11,657 nt of DNA, taken from positions 1 through 11,657 of the forward strand of contig QIHJ01000220.1 in the NCBI GenBank assembly GCA_003229065.1. Direction: 5' to 3'. The notes beneath the pieces were generated by a model, which saw only the letters and a list, made by a program, of their open reading frames with translations, was not told where the DNA came from and searched no databases. This document shows positions 1 through 7,613 of this stretch, one piece after another. The translations under genes were made by a program, and so were the position numbers. Numbering within the stretch: the first letter of the stretch is position 1; each line of letters begins with the position of its first letter. The DNA is from Candidatus Dadabacteria bacterium (GTDB lineage Bacteria > Desulfobacterota_D > UBA1144 > Nemesobacterales > UBA2774).

Positions 1-1
1 C

Positions 2-811
2 TGTAACGAGCTTGATGACAGGGTCGGGAGCCGGACCGTATTCAACACCCTTCTATTTATAGACAGGGACGGCGGCGTCATGGGGCGGCACAGAAAGCTG
101 ATGCCGACCTACACCGAAAGATTATACTGGGGCAGGGGAGACGCAAGCGATATAAACGTTTTCGAGACCGATATAGGGCGCATAGGAGGGCTCATTTGCT
201 GGGAGAACCATCTGCCGCTCTTACGCGCTGCGATGATTAACAGAGGAGAGGAGTTTCATATAGCAGTATGGCCCGGCAACTGGAAACGGGGCGAGGACAA
301 GCTGCTCGATGCCGACACGAGCCCCGGAGGCGCACTCTGTACCCTTCAGTCGCTGATAAAAGTGCATGCGTTTGAAGCGGGGGCGTTCGTACTGAGCGGG
401 TGCGGATACATGGACGCGGAAGACTTCCCCGAGAAGTGGCATTCCATAAGAGACGGGGACCATATGAACTACGATTGGGCCTCGGGGGGAAGCGCTATAG
501 TTAACCCGGGGGGCAGATACCTGGCCGAGCCCAACTTCGAGAAGGACGCGATTCTATACGCTGAGTGCTACGCTAATCAGATTAAGGCCGTAAAAGCGGT
601 ATTCGATGCACTCGGGCATTACTCAAGGTGGGATGTAGCGCAGCTTGCGCTGAGACAAAACTCGTGGGAGCCTGAAATAGAGCTGTACGATAGATCAACT
701 GCAAGTGAAAAGTTGCCCAAAGGCGAGCTTGAGAGAATATCCGAGAAATATGAGATAAGTATTGAGAACCTGGAATCATTACTTGAAGACCTAACGCACC
801 TTAAGAGTTAA
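2..811 (+). CDS. Nitrilase-family carbon-nitrogen hydrolase (5' truncated by window)
   Basis: The frame is open from base 2, so the gene begins before the window; the ATG at 80 is internal, because residues ahead of it (VFNTLLFIDRDGGVMG) already match the nitrilase fold. About 269 residues are visible, against a usual 310-350. Two members of the catalytic Glu-Lys-Cys triad are present: Lys in RHRKLMPT (codon 95-97) and the nucleophilic Cys in ICWENHLPL (codon 197-199). The extra conserved Glu of PTYTERLYWG is also there; the first triad Glu lies off the window. The C-terminal part keeps the ANQIKAVKAVFDALGHYSRWDV segment typical of true nitrilases, where plain amidases differ. The family hydrolyses nitriles to carboxylic acids and ammonia in the cytosol, sometimes giving amides; the substrate cannot be told. 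It converges on the phosphomutase gene with 34 bp between stops, and I see no hairpin terminator there. Confidence 0.88.
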   Translation, partial: CNELDDRVGSRTVFNTLLFIDRDGGVMGRHRKLMPTYTERLYWGRGDASDINVFETDIGRIGGLICWENHLPLLRAAMINRGEEFHIAVWPGNWKRGEDKLLDADTSPGGALCTLQSLIKVHAFEAGAFVLSGCGYMDAEDFPEKWHSIRDGDHMNYDWASGGSAIVNPGGRYLAEPNFEKDAILYAECYANQIKAVKAVFDALGHYSRWDVAQLALRQNSWEPEIELYDRSTASEKLPKGELERISEKYEISIENLESLLEDLTHLKS

Positions 812-845
812 AATTTTAGAACCATCTATCCGGGAGTAAAACTCA

Positions 846-2213
846 TTAACCCGATAATCTTTCCCTAGCCGCACTGAGCTCACCTTCCACTAGAGAGCGG
901 ATTTCACTTAGTCTTTTTTCTGTCTGTGCCTCGAACCTGAGAACGAGCGCGGGCTGAGTGTTAGACGCCCTTATGAGACCCCAGCCGTCCGGGAACTCGA
1001 CTCTGATGCCGTCTATGTCTACTGTCTCGTTGTCCTTTGAAAGCTCTTTCTTTACTTCCTCTACCAGGCTGAATTTTATCTCTTCCGGACAGTCGACGCG
1101 TATTTCAGGAGTGGATATAGCCGGTGGCACATCCTGGAGCAGCTGCGACACTGATTTACCGGTCTTGGACACTATTTCAATTATTCGTAGCGCTGCGTAA
1201 AGGGCATCATCGTAGCCGAAGTAGCGATCCGCGAAGAATATATGGCCGCTCATCTCACCCGCAAGAACCGCACCCTCTTCCCGCATCTTGCTCTTTATTA
1301 GCGAGTGTCCCGTCTTCCACATAATCGCTCTGCCCCCTGCTTCCTCAATACCGCCAAATAGTCGGTTAGAGCATTTGACGTCACCGATTATAGTAGCCCC
1401 GGGGTTATCACGGATTATATCCCTTGCGAAAATGAGAACAAGCATGTCGCCCCATATTATATTACCGTTCTCATCAACGACTCCTACCCTGTCGCCGTCT
1501 CCGTCAAACCCTACTCCCAGCTGAAGACCTTCGCTTTTAACGGCATTTATCATATCCGCCAAATTTTCCTCTACCGTGGGGTCTGGATGGTGGTTCGGGA
1601 AAGTGCCGTCCGGCACGGGGTAGAGCCCGGTTACCTCGCAGCCGAACCTGCTGAGAACTTCGGGGCCCGCTACCCCTACCATGCCGTTTCCGTAATCGGC
1701 GGCAATCCGGAGCCCTGGCTTAATATCGATATTCTGAAGTAAATAATCTATATATGCACCACGGACATCGACCCGTACAGACGTGCCGTTACCTACCGGG
1801 AATTCTCCCGCTTCGGCTATCCGTCCGATCTTCCTTATCTCTTCGCCGAACAGGGACTCTTTGCCGTCCGAGAGCTTGATCCCGTTATATTCCCCCGGGT
1901 TGTGGCTTGCCGTGATCATTACCCCGCCCTGCACATCCAGGTTGTAGAGGGAGTAATAGAGCATGGGAGTAGAGACCATGCCTATATCTAAAACATCTAC
2001 ACCCGTTGCGTTTAGGCCATTTATGAAAGCCTCTGACAACTTGGGAGAGCTCACTCTGCAGTCTCTCCCCACGGATACACTTTTTGCGCCCTTTTCAGCC
2101 ATATACGCGCCGTATGCTTTCCCGATAGTTTGAAAGACCTCTGCGTCCAGGTCTTTACCAACTATTCCCCTTATATCGTACTCTCTGAAGATCTCTGGAT
2201 TTATGCGCGACAT
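846..2213 (-). CDS. algC: Phosphomannomutase/phosphoglucomutase (AlgC/ManB type)
   Basis: This is an alpha-D-phosphohexomutase of 455 residues, normal for the bifunctional PMM/PGM group. It interconverts hexose 6- and 1-phosphates, supplying mannose-1-P or glucose-1-P for GDP-mannose, LPS and exopolysaccharide. All four active-site loops are present: the phosphoserine loop TASHNPGEYNGIKL with Ser103, the metal loop DGDGDR with Asp237/239/241, the sugar-specificity loop GEMSGH (319-324) and the phosphate-binding loop RASNTQP (415-421). The N-terminus INPEIFREYDIRG is typical of the family. I chose the ATG at 2213 because CAGGAGAG lies 7-8 nt upstream and homology starts there. The frame could extend to 2330, but those 39 residues look non-coding and would overlap trpE. 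The gene is divergent from trpE. The symbol algC denotes the group; manB is equally usable, since specificity cannot be read from sequence. Confidence 0.93.
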   Translation of the reverse strand: MSRINPEIFREYDIRGIVGKDLDAEVFQTIGKAYGAYMAEKGAKSVSVGRDCRVSSPKLSEAFINGLNATGVDVLDIGMVSTPMLYYSLYNLDVQGGVMITASHNPGEYNGIKLSDGKESLFGEEIRKIGRIAEAGEFPVGNGTSVRVDVRGAYIDYLLQNIDIKPGLRIAADYGNGMVGVAGPEVLSRFGCEVTGLYPVPDGTFPNHHPDPTVEENLADMINAVKSEGLQLGVGFDGDGDRVGVVDENGNIIWGDMLVLIFARDIIRDNPGATIIGDVKCSNRLFGGIEEAGGRAIMWKTGHSLIKSKMREEGAVLAGEMSGHIFFADRYFGYDDALYAALRIIEIVSKTGKSVSQLLQDVPPAISTPEIRVDCPEEIKFSLVEEVKKELSKDNETVDIDGIRVEFPDGWGLIRASNTQPALVLRFEAQTEKRLSEIRSLVEGELSAARERLSG

Positions 2214-2314
2214 CGATTTGCTCTCCTGAATTAATTTGGGATTATCATACAGCATCGGGTGAACAATAAAAGTGCAGCTTGACTTTAATATTCGGGCTTT
2301 TATCCTTTGTTGCC
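2214..2314. promoter_or_regulatory. Divergent promoter region algC / trpE
   Basis: This 101-bp gap must hold the promoters of both divergent genes. For trpE (+) there is TTGACT at 2279-2284, a 16-bp spacer and TATCCT at 2301-2306, a 5/6 plus 4/6 match to sigma-70 boxes; this puts transcription start near 2313, almost on the ATG at 2315. For algC (-) the best -10 is TATGAT, read leftward just upstream of the ribosome-binding site, with no convincing -35. There is no room for a tryptophan leader peptide, T-box or TRAP-type attenuator, and no run of Trp codons. Confidence 0.4.
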
Positions 2315-3799
2315 ATGATTTTCCCCACATTTGAGGAGTTTGAAAAGAAGCTTGATAAAGGGAATTTGATACCGGTTTGGAAAGAGATTCTAGCCGACTT
2401 TGATACCCCTGTGTCTGCGTTCAGGAAGATAGAAACAGGCAGCTATTCCTTTCTGTTAGAGAGCGTAGAGGGCGGTGAGAAGTGGGGACGCTACAGCTTT
2501 TTAGGTACGGAGCCCTCGGTAATATTCCGCTCTAAGGGCAGCCGAATTGAGATCATCGAAAACGGTGAGACTGTAAATATTGAAGGTGATCCGATAGATG
2601 AGCTGAGAAAGCTGCATTCAAGATACAGACCAGTCGCAGAACCAGGGCTCCCAAGGTTTCACGGCGGAGCTGTAGGGTATTTCAGCTATGATATAGTGCG
2701 CTTCGTAGAGGACCTTCCGGAGCTTGGAGAGGACGAGCTCGAGCTCTGGGACTCGCTGTTTATGATTACTGACACGGTACTGGTATTCGATAACGTAAAC
2801 CATAAAATAAAGATTATTTATAACGCCCACGTTGAGGACCCCGAAAGAGCGAGAGAGTGTTACGAAAACGCTGTAAATAAAATAGAAGAGATAACCCAGA
2901 AGCTCAAGAAACCACTTAGTTTTGAGGGTGGTACAACAAAAAAGAGTATTGATAAAAACACACCACCCGAGCTAGAGTCGAATTTTAAGCCTGAGGACTA
3001 CAAAGAGGCAGTCAGAAAAACAAAGGAATATATAAAGGCGGGAGATATAATACAGGCCGTAATCTCACAGCGCTGGAAAACAAAGCTCGACGTCGATCCC
3101 TTTGACCTATACAGGGCGCTCAGGGTGTTGAACCCCTCGCCCTATATGTTCTATTTTAAAACCGACTCAGAGATTCTCGTGGGCTCTTCCCCCGAAGTGA
3201 TGGTCAGAGTTGAAGACGGAGAGGTGCTGAGCCGCCCGATTGCAGGCACCAGACCCAGGGGTAACACTGAGGAGGATGATCTGAAACTTGAAGAAGAGCT
3301 TCTCGCGGACCCCAAGGAGAGGGCGGAGCACATAATGCTCGTGGACCTTGCCAGAAACGATCTGAGCAGGATATCCGAGACCGGCACAGTGCATGTGAAC
3401 GAGCTGATGATTATAGAGAAATACTCACACGTGATGCATATAGTATCGAACGTCACCTCGAAACTCCAGCCCGGGAAAGACGCCTTCGACGTAGTAAAAG
3501 CAACCTTCCCGGCGGGTACACTATCGGGAGCCCCTAAAGTAAGGGCTATGGAGATTATAGAGGAGACCGAGCCCGAAAGAAGGGGCGCTTACGGGGGCGC
3601 TGTCGGGTACTTCGGCTTTTCGGGGAATATGGATACATGCATTACTATTAGAACTTTCGTTATAAAAGGGGACGAGATATACATACAGGCTGGGGCCGGA
3701 ATTGTGGCAGACTCTGATCCACAAAGAGAATTTGAGGAGACGGTAAATAAAGTAAAAGCGCTTGTAAGAGCTGTCGAAGCAGCCAAACAGGGACTATAA
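2315..3799 (+). CDS. trpE: Anthranilate synthase component I
   Basis: TrpE (494 residues, normal length) converts chorismate and ammonia to anthranilate, the first committed step of tryptophan synthesis; TrpG supplies the ammonia. The N-terminal regulatory domain has the feedback element LLES (47-50) followed ten residues later by Ser61. With NPSPYM (273-278) this forms the tryptophan-binding site, so the enzyme should be feedback-inhibited. The C-terminal chorismate-binding domain shows PIAGTRPRG (308-316), LVDLARNDL (342-350), ATFPAGTLSGAPKVRAMEII and GGAVGYF (427-433). The feedback elements favour TrpE over the aminodeoxychorismate synthase subunit PabB. I chose the ATG at 2315 because homology begins at MIFPTFEEF; a TTG at 2279 in the same frame would add 12 unlike residues. 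No Shine-Dalgarno sequence is visible. trpG follows after 3 nt, so translation is probably coupled. Confidence 0.95.
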   Translation: MIFPTFEEFEKKLDKGNLIPVWKEILADFDTPVSAFRKIETGSYSFLLESVEGGEKWGRYSFLGTEPSVIFRSKGSRIEIIENGETVNIEGDPIDELRKLHSRYRPVAEPGLPRFHGGAVGYFSYDIVRFVEDLPELGEDELELWDSLFMITDTVLVFDNVNHKIKIIYNAHVEDPERARECYENAVNKIEEITQKLKKPLSFEGGTTKKSIDKNTPPELESNFKPEDYKEAVRKTKEYIKAGDIIQAVISQRWKTKLDVDPFDLYRALRVLNPSPYMFYFKTDSEILVGSSPEVMVRVEDGEVLSRPIAGTRPRGNTEEDDLKLEEELLADPKERAEHIMLVDLARNDLSRISETGTVHVNELMIIEKYSHVMHIVSNVTSKLQPGKDAFDVVKATFPAGTLSGAPKVRAMEIIEETEPERRGAYGGAVGYFGFSGNMDTCITIRTFVIKGDEIYIQAGAGIVADSDPQREFEETVNKVKALVRAVEAAKQGL

Positions 3800-3802
3800 A
3801 GT

Positions 3803-4384
3803 ATGATATTGATGATAGATAACTACGACTCTTTTACATATAATCTGGTCCATTATCTCTCTGAGCTCGGGCAGGATGTAGAGGTGTATAGAAACGATAA
3901 AATAACGCTCGAGGATGCAGGAAGACTGAACCCGGATATCATAGTCGTCTCGCCCGGGCCTTGTACGCCAAAAGAGGCGGGCGTATCTGTCGATGTGATA
4001 AAAGAGTTTGCAGGACGAATACCAGTGCTCGGGGTCTGTCTCGGTCATCAGTCTATAGCATACGCATACGGGGCTAAGATCATAAGGGCGGACAGGCTGC
4101 TCCACGGTAAGACTTCATTAATACACCACGACGGCAAGGGTATATACAAAGACATACCCAACCCCTTTGAGGCAACAAGATATCACTCGCTCCTGGTAGA
4201 GAAGGAGACGCTGCCCGATCTGTTTGAAATTACAGCCTGGACCGACGAAGGGGAGATAATGGGGATAAGGCACAAGGAGCTTTTACTTGAAGGCGTACAG
4301 TTCCATCCCGAATCGATACTTACGAAATGCGGGAAAGACCTGCTCGGGAATTTTATCAGACTTACCCAAAATACCATATCCTAA
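3803..4384 (+). CDS. trpG: Anthranilate synthase component II (glutamine amidotransferase)
   Basis: A class I glutamine amidotransferase of 193 residues, full length for a stand-alone TrpG/PabA. It hydrolyses glutamine and passes ammonia to TrpE. Visible elements are the N-terminal [12 protein letters not shown], the oxyanion-hole segment [11 protein letters not shown] (50-60), the nucleophile Cys79 in GVCLGHQS, and His168 and Glu170 in VQFHPES, completing the Cys-His-Glu triad. The start at 3803 leaves 3 nt after the trpE stop; an ATG at 3812 (MIDNYDS) is a possible alternative. CAGGGAC in the last trpE codons could serve as ribosome-binding site. No trpD, C, F, B or A gene follows, so the rest of the pathway is elsewhere. 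In many bacteria this subunit also serves PabB in folate synthesis, and that is possible here. Confidence 0.94.
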   Translation: MILMIDNYDSFTYNLVHYLSELGQDVEVYRNDKITLEDAGRLNPDIIVVSPGPCTPKEAGVSVDVIKEFAGRIPVLGVCLGHQSIAYAYGAKIIRADRLLHGKTSLIHHDGKGIYKDIPNPFEATRYHSLLVEKETLPDLFEITAWTDEGEIMGIRHKELLLEGVQFHPESILTKCGKDLLGNFIRLTQNTIS

Positions 4385-4435
4385 TCACACGGATACCATC
4401 GTTAAATACTAATAAGGATCGGCTTGAAAATAAAT

Positions 4436-4508
4436 CTAAACGTTTTATATTGCTGTTGCTTTTATAATGGGCCGAACGAATTGTTGACTTGAAAATATAA
4501 GCGTTTAG
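4436..4508. repeat. Inverted repeat upstream of the first acyl-CoA synthetase
   Basis: The left arm CTAAACGTTTTATATT (4436-4451) is nearly the reverse complement of the right arm AATATAAGCGTTTAG (4494-4508); they differ by one substitution and one indel, with 42 nt between them. The right arm lies in the spacer and -10 box of the predicted promoter. The core of the right arm, ATAAGCGTTT, recurs upstream of the second synthetase (7546-7555). This could be a pair of regulator half-sites; that is inference. Confidence 0.4.
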
Positions 4509-4511
4509 AAT
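4484..4511 (+). promoter_or_regulatory. Sigma-70-like promoter of the first acyl-CoA synthetase
   Basis: TTGACT (4484-4489), a 16-bp spacer and TAGAAT (4506-4511) match the consensus boxes at 5/6 each. Transcription would begin near 4518, giving a leader of about 104 nt before the ATG at 4622. No better promoter was seen in the 237-bp gap after trpG. That gap shows no clear terminator for trpEG either. Confidence 0.55.
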
Positions 4512-4515
4512 ATTA

Positions 4516-4535
4516 CCGAGCAAGCGCTCGTTCGG
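4516..4535. promoter_or_regulatory. Palindromic operator candidate over the synthetase transcription start
   Basis: The 20-bp sequence reads CCGANCNAGCGCTNGNTCGG, with 16 of 20 positions symmetric around AGCGCT. It starts 4 bp after the -10 box and covers the predicted start site, the usual place for a repressor operator. The size and GAGCGCTC-like core resemble operators of TetR-family regulators that control fatty-acid and acyl-CoA genes. No regulator gene is in the window, so the family assignment is inference. Confidence 0.5.
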
Positions 4536-4621
4536 AGTTATTCCTCTTTCGGAACTGTTTTTGGAGTCATCGGCCTGCTATATATTAGGTAAAATAAAGT
4601 GTTTAATAAGGAGATCAAATT

Positions 4622-6346
4622 ATGCGCCTACTCTTCAAGCCCCGTGATAAGAAATATGTCGGAGAGGGAACTCTTCCATTCGGAACATTCGATGAAACGT
4701 ACGAGTGGCTGCCCGTAACCCGCTACCTGGAAGAGGGCGCACAAATGTTTCCTGAGAAAACAATGTTCCGGGTTGCCGACAGGGACGGGAACCTGATTGA
4801 GAGCTACACATATGAGGAAACGAACACCTGGTCTAACAGAGTCGCGAACGGTCTTAAAGACGAGTTTGGGATAAAAAAGGGCGATAGGGTCGGGATTTAC
4901 ATGCTCAACTCCTCTGGATATGTGATTTCGATACTGGCGATACATAAAACAGGTGCAGTACAGGTGCCGATAAATAAAGACGAAAAAGGTGAGAGGCTCG
5001 CATACGTAATTAATTACTCTGAGATGACGGCCCTTATTGTTGACCAGGAAAGCCTTCCTATAATTCAGGAGATTGTTGAGGGCCTACAGAGCCTTAAAGT
5101 CATTTTCGTTACAGGTGAACCGGCCGGCGTACCCACCCTGACGGGTAATATAAAAACCCTTCCCTTTTCAGTCTTCGACGAGTATTCATCGGTGAGCGCC
5201 GGAGTGGATGTAGGAACCCAGGACATCGAGAGGTGTATGTTTACCTCAGGGACAACAGGGATGCCCAAAGGGGTATCGCGGAACCACGGGGGCGTAGTGC
5301 TTACGGTGCGCGGATACATACAGCAGTCGGGAGTAAGGAGTGAAGACATCCTTATGAGCGTCCTCACTTTGGGACACGCAAACGCTCAGGTCATGTGTCT
5401 CTTTACCGCGATAGGGTCAGGGTGTACTGCCGTGTTCTATCCCCGATTTTCGGCTTCTAATTTCTGGAAATGGGCCACTGAATGCAACGCTACTCACGTA
5501 AACATGCTCGGGGCAGTTGCTGAGTACCTCTGGGCAGCCGAGCCCACACAATGGGATAGCAAACACAGGGTGAGGATGGTGCTTTCCGGACCTGCGCCCC
5601 GGAACTTACAGGAGTTTCAGGACAGGTTCAACACCAGGGCTGTAGACGGGTACGGCTCCACAGAGATGGGGATGGTCCTGTGGAAAGACCCCGAAGACTA
5701 CCGCCCGGGCTCCTCAGGCTACCCGATGGAAGGGTACTACGTTGAGCTAAGGGACCCATTGGATACAAGTAGGGTTATGCGCCCGTTCTGGGACCCGACC
5801 GCAGAGCCTACGCCACCTGAAGAGGCTAAGGGGCTCCTCTTTATAAAACCGTTTATCCCGCACACTACGCTAAACGAATACTTTAAAGACGAGAGAAGAA
5901 CAAGGGAAGCGTTTGACGACGACGGATTTTTTAACTCCGACGACCTTTTCGCCAGGGGAATGGACGGGAGATATTATTTTCAGGGACGCTACAGCAGGAT
6001 CAGGGTGTCGGGAGAAAACGTAGACCCGATAGCGGTACAGGACGCGGCTATGCAGTATGGGGCTATACAGGAAGCTATAGCGGTAGGTATAAGACTGCCC
6101 GACGTAGCAGATGATGAAATAAAGCTCAATGTTACTCTTAAGAAGGAAGCGGAGTTTGACCCGGCTGAGTTCTCAATGTGGATGGCCGAGAAATCCCCCG
6201 TATTTATGGTGCCGAGGTTTATAGAAGTTTACGAAGAGGGTTTCCCTGTAACGGCTACGCAGAAGATACGGGTGGCTGAGATAAAAGAGATTACCGACAA
6301 GACCTGGGACCGCAGCAAAGCGGGGATTAAGTTCAGAGCCAGATAG
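4622..6346 (+). CDS. AMP-forming acyl-CoA synthetase (ANL superfamily), paralog 1
   Basis: This 574-residue enzyme of the adenylate-forming family should activate a carboxylic acid with ATP and load it on CoA; CaiC-like carnitine/crotonobetaine-CoA ligases come to mind, but the substrate is unknown. It shows the P-loop FTSGTTGMPKG (207-217), GYGSTEMG (343-350), SGENV (463-467) and a C-terminal Lys548 in TATQK, at the place of the acyl-adenylate lysine. Two motifs are altered. The usual T/S-G-D ribose-binding motif reads Ser439-Asp440-Asp441. The hinge after Arg456, normally Asp or Lys, is Ser458 (RYSR). No signal peptide or membrane segment is visible, so it is cytosolic. The ATG at 4622 has AAGGAG 8 nt upstream (4608-4613). 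A promoter with a palindrome precedes it, and its last 14 nt overlap the 3' end of the opposite exchanger gene. Confidence 0.88.
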   Translation: MRLLFKPRDKKYVGEGTLPFGTFDETYEWLPVTRYLEEGAQMFPEKTMFRVADRDGNLIESYTYEETNTWSNRVANGLKDEFGIKKGDRVGIYMLNSSGYVISILAIHKTGAVQVPINKDEKGERLAYVINYSEMTALIVDQESLPIIQEIVEGLQSLKVIFVTGEPAGVPTLTGNIKTLPFSVFDEYSSVSAGVDVGTQDIERCMFTSGTTGMPKGVSRNHGGVVLTVRGYIQQSGVRSEDILMSVLTLGHANAQVMCLFTAIGSGCTAVFYPRFSASNFWKWATECNATHVNMLGAVAEYLWAAEPTQWDSKHRVRMVLSGPAPRNLQEFQDRFNTRAVDGYGSTEMGMVLWKDPEDYRPGSSGYPMEGYYVELRDPLDTSRVMRPFWDPTAEPTPPEEAKGLLFIKPFIPHTTLNEYFKDERRTREAFDDDGFFNSDDLFARGMDGRYYFQGRYSRIRVSGENVDPIAVQDAAMQYGAIQEAIAVGIRLPDVADDEIKLNVTLKKEAEFDPAEFSMWMAEKSPVFMVPRFIEVYEEGFPVTATQKIRVAEIKEITDKTWDRSKAGIKFRAR

Positions 6347-7286
6347 GATTAAAAAGCAAGAACATAAAAACCGCGTACAGCAACAGAAGAACTATCCCTT
6401 CTCTCTTGCTCACCCGGAATCCGGTTCTCATTAAGGGGAGCACCAGAATCGTAAAAAAGATCATGACGGGGAATTCAAAGCGCAGAAGCGAAGGCTCAAC
6501 CGTTATGGGCTGTATCACTGATACAAGACCGAGTATCCCTATGTTGAATATATTGCTCCCTATTATATTGCCAACTATTATATCCTGCTCTTTTCTGAGA
6601 GCCGCGACTATAGAAGTCGAAAGCTCGGGGAGCGACGTCCCTATGGCTACGGCTGTAATACCGATAATAAATTCGCTAACGCCGAACATTTGAGCAAGCG
6701 TGATAGCTGAATCAACCAGCAGGCGGGCGCCGATTATCAAACCCGCCAGACCGAGGACCAGGAAAACCGCTTGTTTTAAGTAGCCACCGTTCTTTTTAAT
6801 TTCTTCAAATCCGGCCTTGGATTTATAGGGTTCTTTGCGAGCGGTATAATAACTGTAACCCGTAAACGCTATAATAGCGGCAAAGAGAAACCCGCCCTCG
6901 AGGCGACCGATCTGATGCCTTATAGATAAAATGTACAGGAGTAAAGTTAGAAGAATCATTATAGGGACTTCTACTTTTATGAGCTTTACATTAATTACAA
7001 TAGGGCACAGGATCGCTGACACTCCTAGAATAAGAGCTATATTTGAAATGTTGCTGCCGACGATGTTGCCGACCACAATGTCACTTGATCCCTGAAGGGC
7101 TGCCATTATGCAAACCAGAAATTCAGGAGACGATGTACCGAACGCAACTACGGTTAGCCCTATTACCATAGGACTGATCCCGAGCATACGCGCCAGATTG
7201 GAAGCACCGCTGACAAGCCTTTCACCGCCGAAATAAAGCGCCACAAGCCCGATAACGAAATAGAGTATTATGATTAAGATGTCCAA
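6333..7286 (-). CDS. Na+/Ca2+ exchanger-family antiporter (CaCA, YrbG-like)
   Basis: A 317-residue inner-membrane protein, nearly all hydrophobic, with about ten membrane segments and the two inverted alpha repeats of the CaCA family. Repeat 1 is GLTVVAFGTSSPEF with GNIVGSNISNI (43-83); repeat 2 is GITAVAIGTSLPEL with GNIIGSNIFNI (209-249). Glu55 and Glu221 are the expected ion ligands. Asn82 and Asn248 lie 27 residues after them, so Asn248 falls where archaeal NCX_Mj has an Asp. Such proteins exchange Ca2+ for Na+ or H+; the actual ions are not provable here. The start codon is TTG (7284-7286): an in-frame TGA lies just upstream, the next ATG would cut into the first repeat, and TGAGG sits 7 nt before the TTG. 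The gene converges on and overlaps paralog 1 and diverges from paralog 2. Confidence 0.9.
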   Translation of the reverse strand: MDILIIILYFVIGLVALYFGGERLVSGASNLARMLGISPMVIGLTVVAFGTSSPEFLVCIMAALQGSSDIVVGNIVGSNISNIALILGVSAILCPIVINVKLIKVEVPIMILLTLLLYILSIRHQIGRLEGGFLFAAIIAFTGYSYYTARKEPYKSKAGFEEIKKNGGYLKQAVFLVLGLAGLIIGARLLVDSAITLAQMFGVSEFIIGITAVAIGTSLPELSTSIVAALRKEQDIIVGNIIGSNIFNIGILGLVSVIQPITVEPSLLRFEFPVMIFFTILVLPLMRTGFRVSKREGIVLLLLYAVFMFLLFNPIWL

Positions 7287-7293
7287 GTATAAG

Positions 7294-7298
7294 CCTCA
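7294..7298 (-). promoter_or_regulatory. Ribosome-binding site deciding the TTG start of the exchanger
   Basis: Read leftward, TGAGG lies 7 nt before the TTG start at 7286. With the in-frame TGA directly upstream, this makes the TTG the only sensible start that keeps the first membrane segment. Confidence 0.65.
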
Positions 7299-7382
7299 AA
7301 GAGTGTTGCTATACCATACCTCACTTAAATAATCCCTCTACCATTTTCCCGAATTTGAAAAAACTAACAAGAGCTATACCAC

Positions 7383-7395
7383 TCGGTCAGACCGA
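7383..7395. promoter_or_regulatory. 13-bp perfect palindrome, candidate operator
   Basis: TCGGTC-A-GACCGA is perfectly symmetric around base 7389. Read leftward, it abuts a possible extended -10 (TAATAT, 7401-7396) for the exchanger, so it would cover that start site. Read rightward, it lies upstream of a weak promoter (TTAGCA 7399-7404, TATAAC 7422-7427) for the second synthetase. Which gene it serves, if either, is open. Confidence 0.4.
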
Positions 7396-7538
7396 ATATT
7401 AGCACAGTTTGAATAAAAATATATAACAGTCCTAATTTACAGATACAAATTGGGACATAAGCGCGGGATGCGGCAAGAGATCGAAATCTAAAACACCTGA
7501 GTTTTTAGCGTACCCTCAAACAATTTAGCAGCTTTATG

Positions 7539-7583
7539 TTGCAGAATAAGCGTTTTCAACATATATTATTCTTGATATATAAT
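7539..7583 (+). promoter_or_regulatory. Possible promoter of the second acyl-CoA synthetase
   Basis: TTGCAG (7539-7544) and TATATT (7562-7567) are 17 bp apart, and the spacer holds ATAAGCGTTT (7546-7555), also found in the promoter spacer of paralog 1. A perfect TATAAT follows at 7578-7583, but with only a poor -35. The region is AT-rich, so chance matches are likely. Confidence 0.3.
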
Positions 7584-7613
7584 TCTTGGGTCAAAAAAAT
7601 ATACAAAATAGTC

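Noticed and set aside
80-82. ATG taken as the start of the nitrilase gene
   Set aside because: Nitrilase-like residues continue in frame upstream to base 2, so this Met is internal and the gene is truncated by the window.
812-845. Bidirectional terminator between the nitrilase and algC genes
   Set aside because: The 34-bp gap shows no GC-rich inverted repeat followed by a T-run. The same holds for the 4-nt gap at 9857-9860.
2214-2330. 39-residue N-terminal extension of the phosphomutase
   Set aside because: It precedes the conserved INPEIFREYDIRG start, overlaps the trpE start, and the ATG at 2213 has a good ribosome-binding site.
4463-4468. Perfect TATAAT as the promoter of the first synthetase
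   Set aside because: No acceptable -35 box lies 16-18 bp upstream; the TTGACT/TAGAAT pair at 4484-4511 is better.
4536-4562. Hairpin plus T-run (TTCC, TCTTTC, GGAA, then TTTTT) as an attenuator before the first synthetase
   Set aside because: The stem is only about 4 bp with a bulge and has little GC; too weak to call a terminator.
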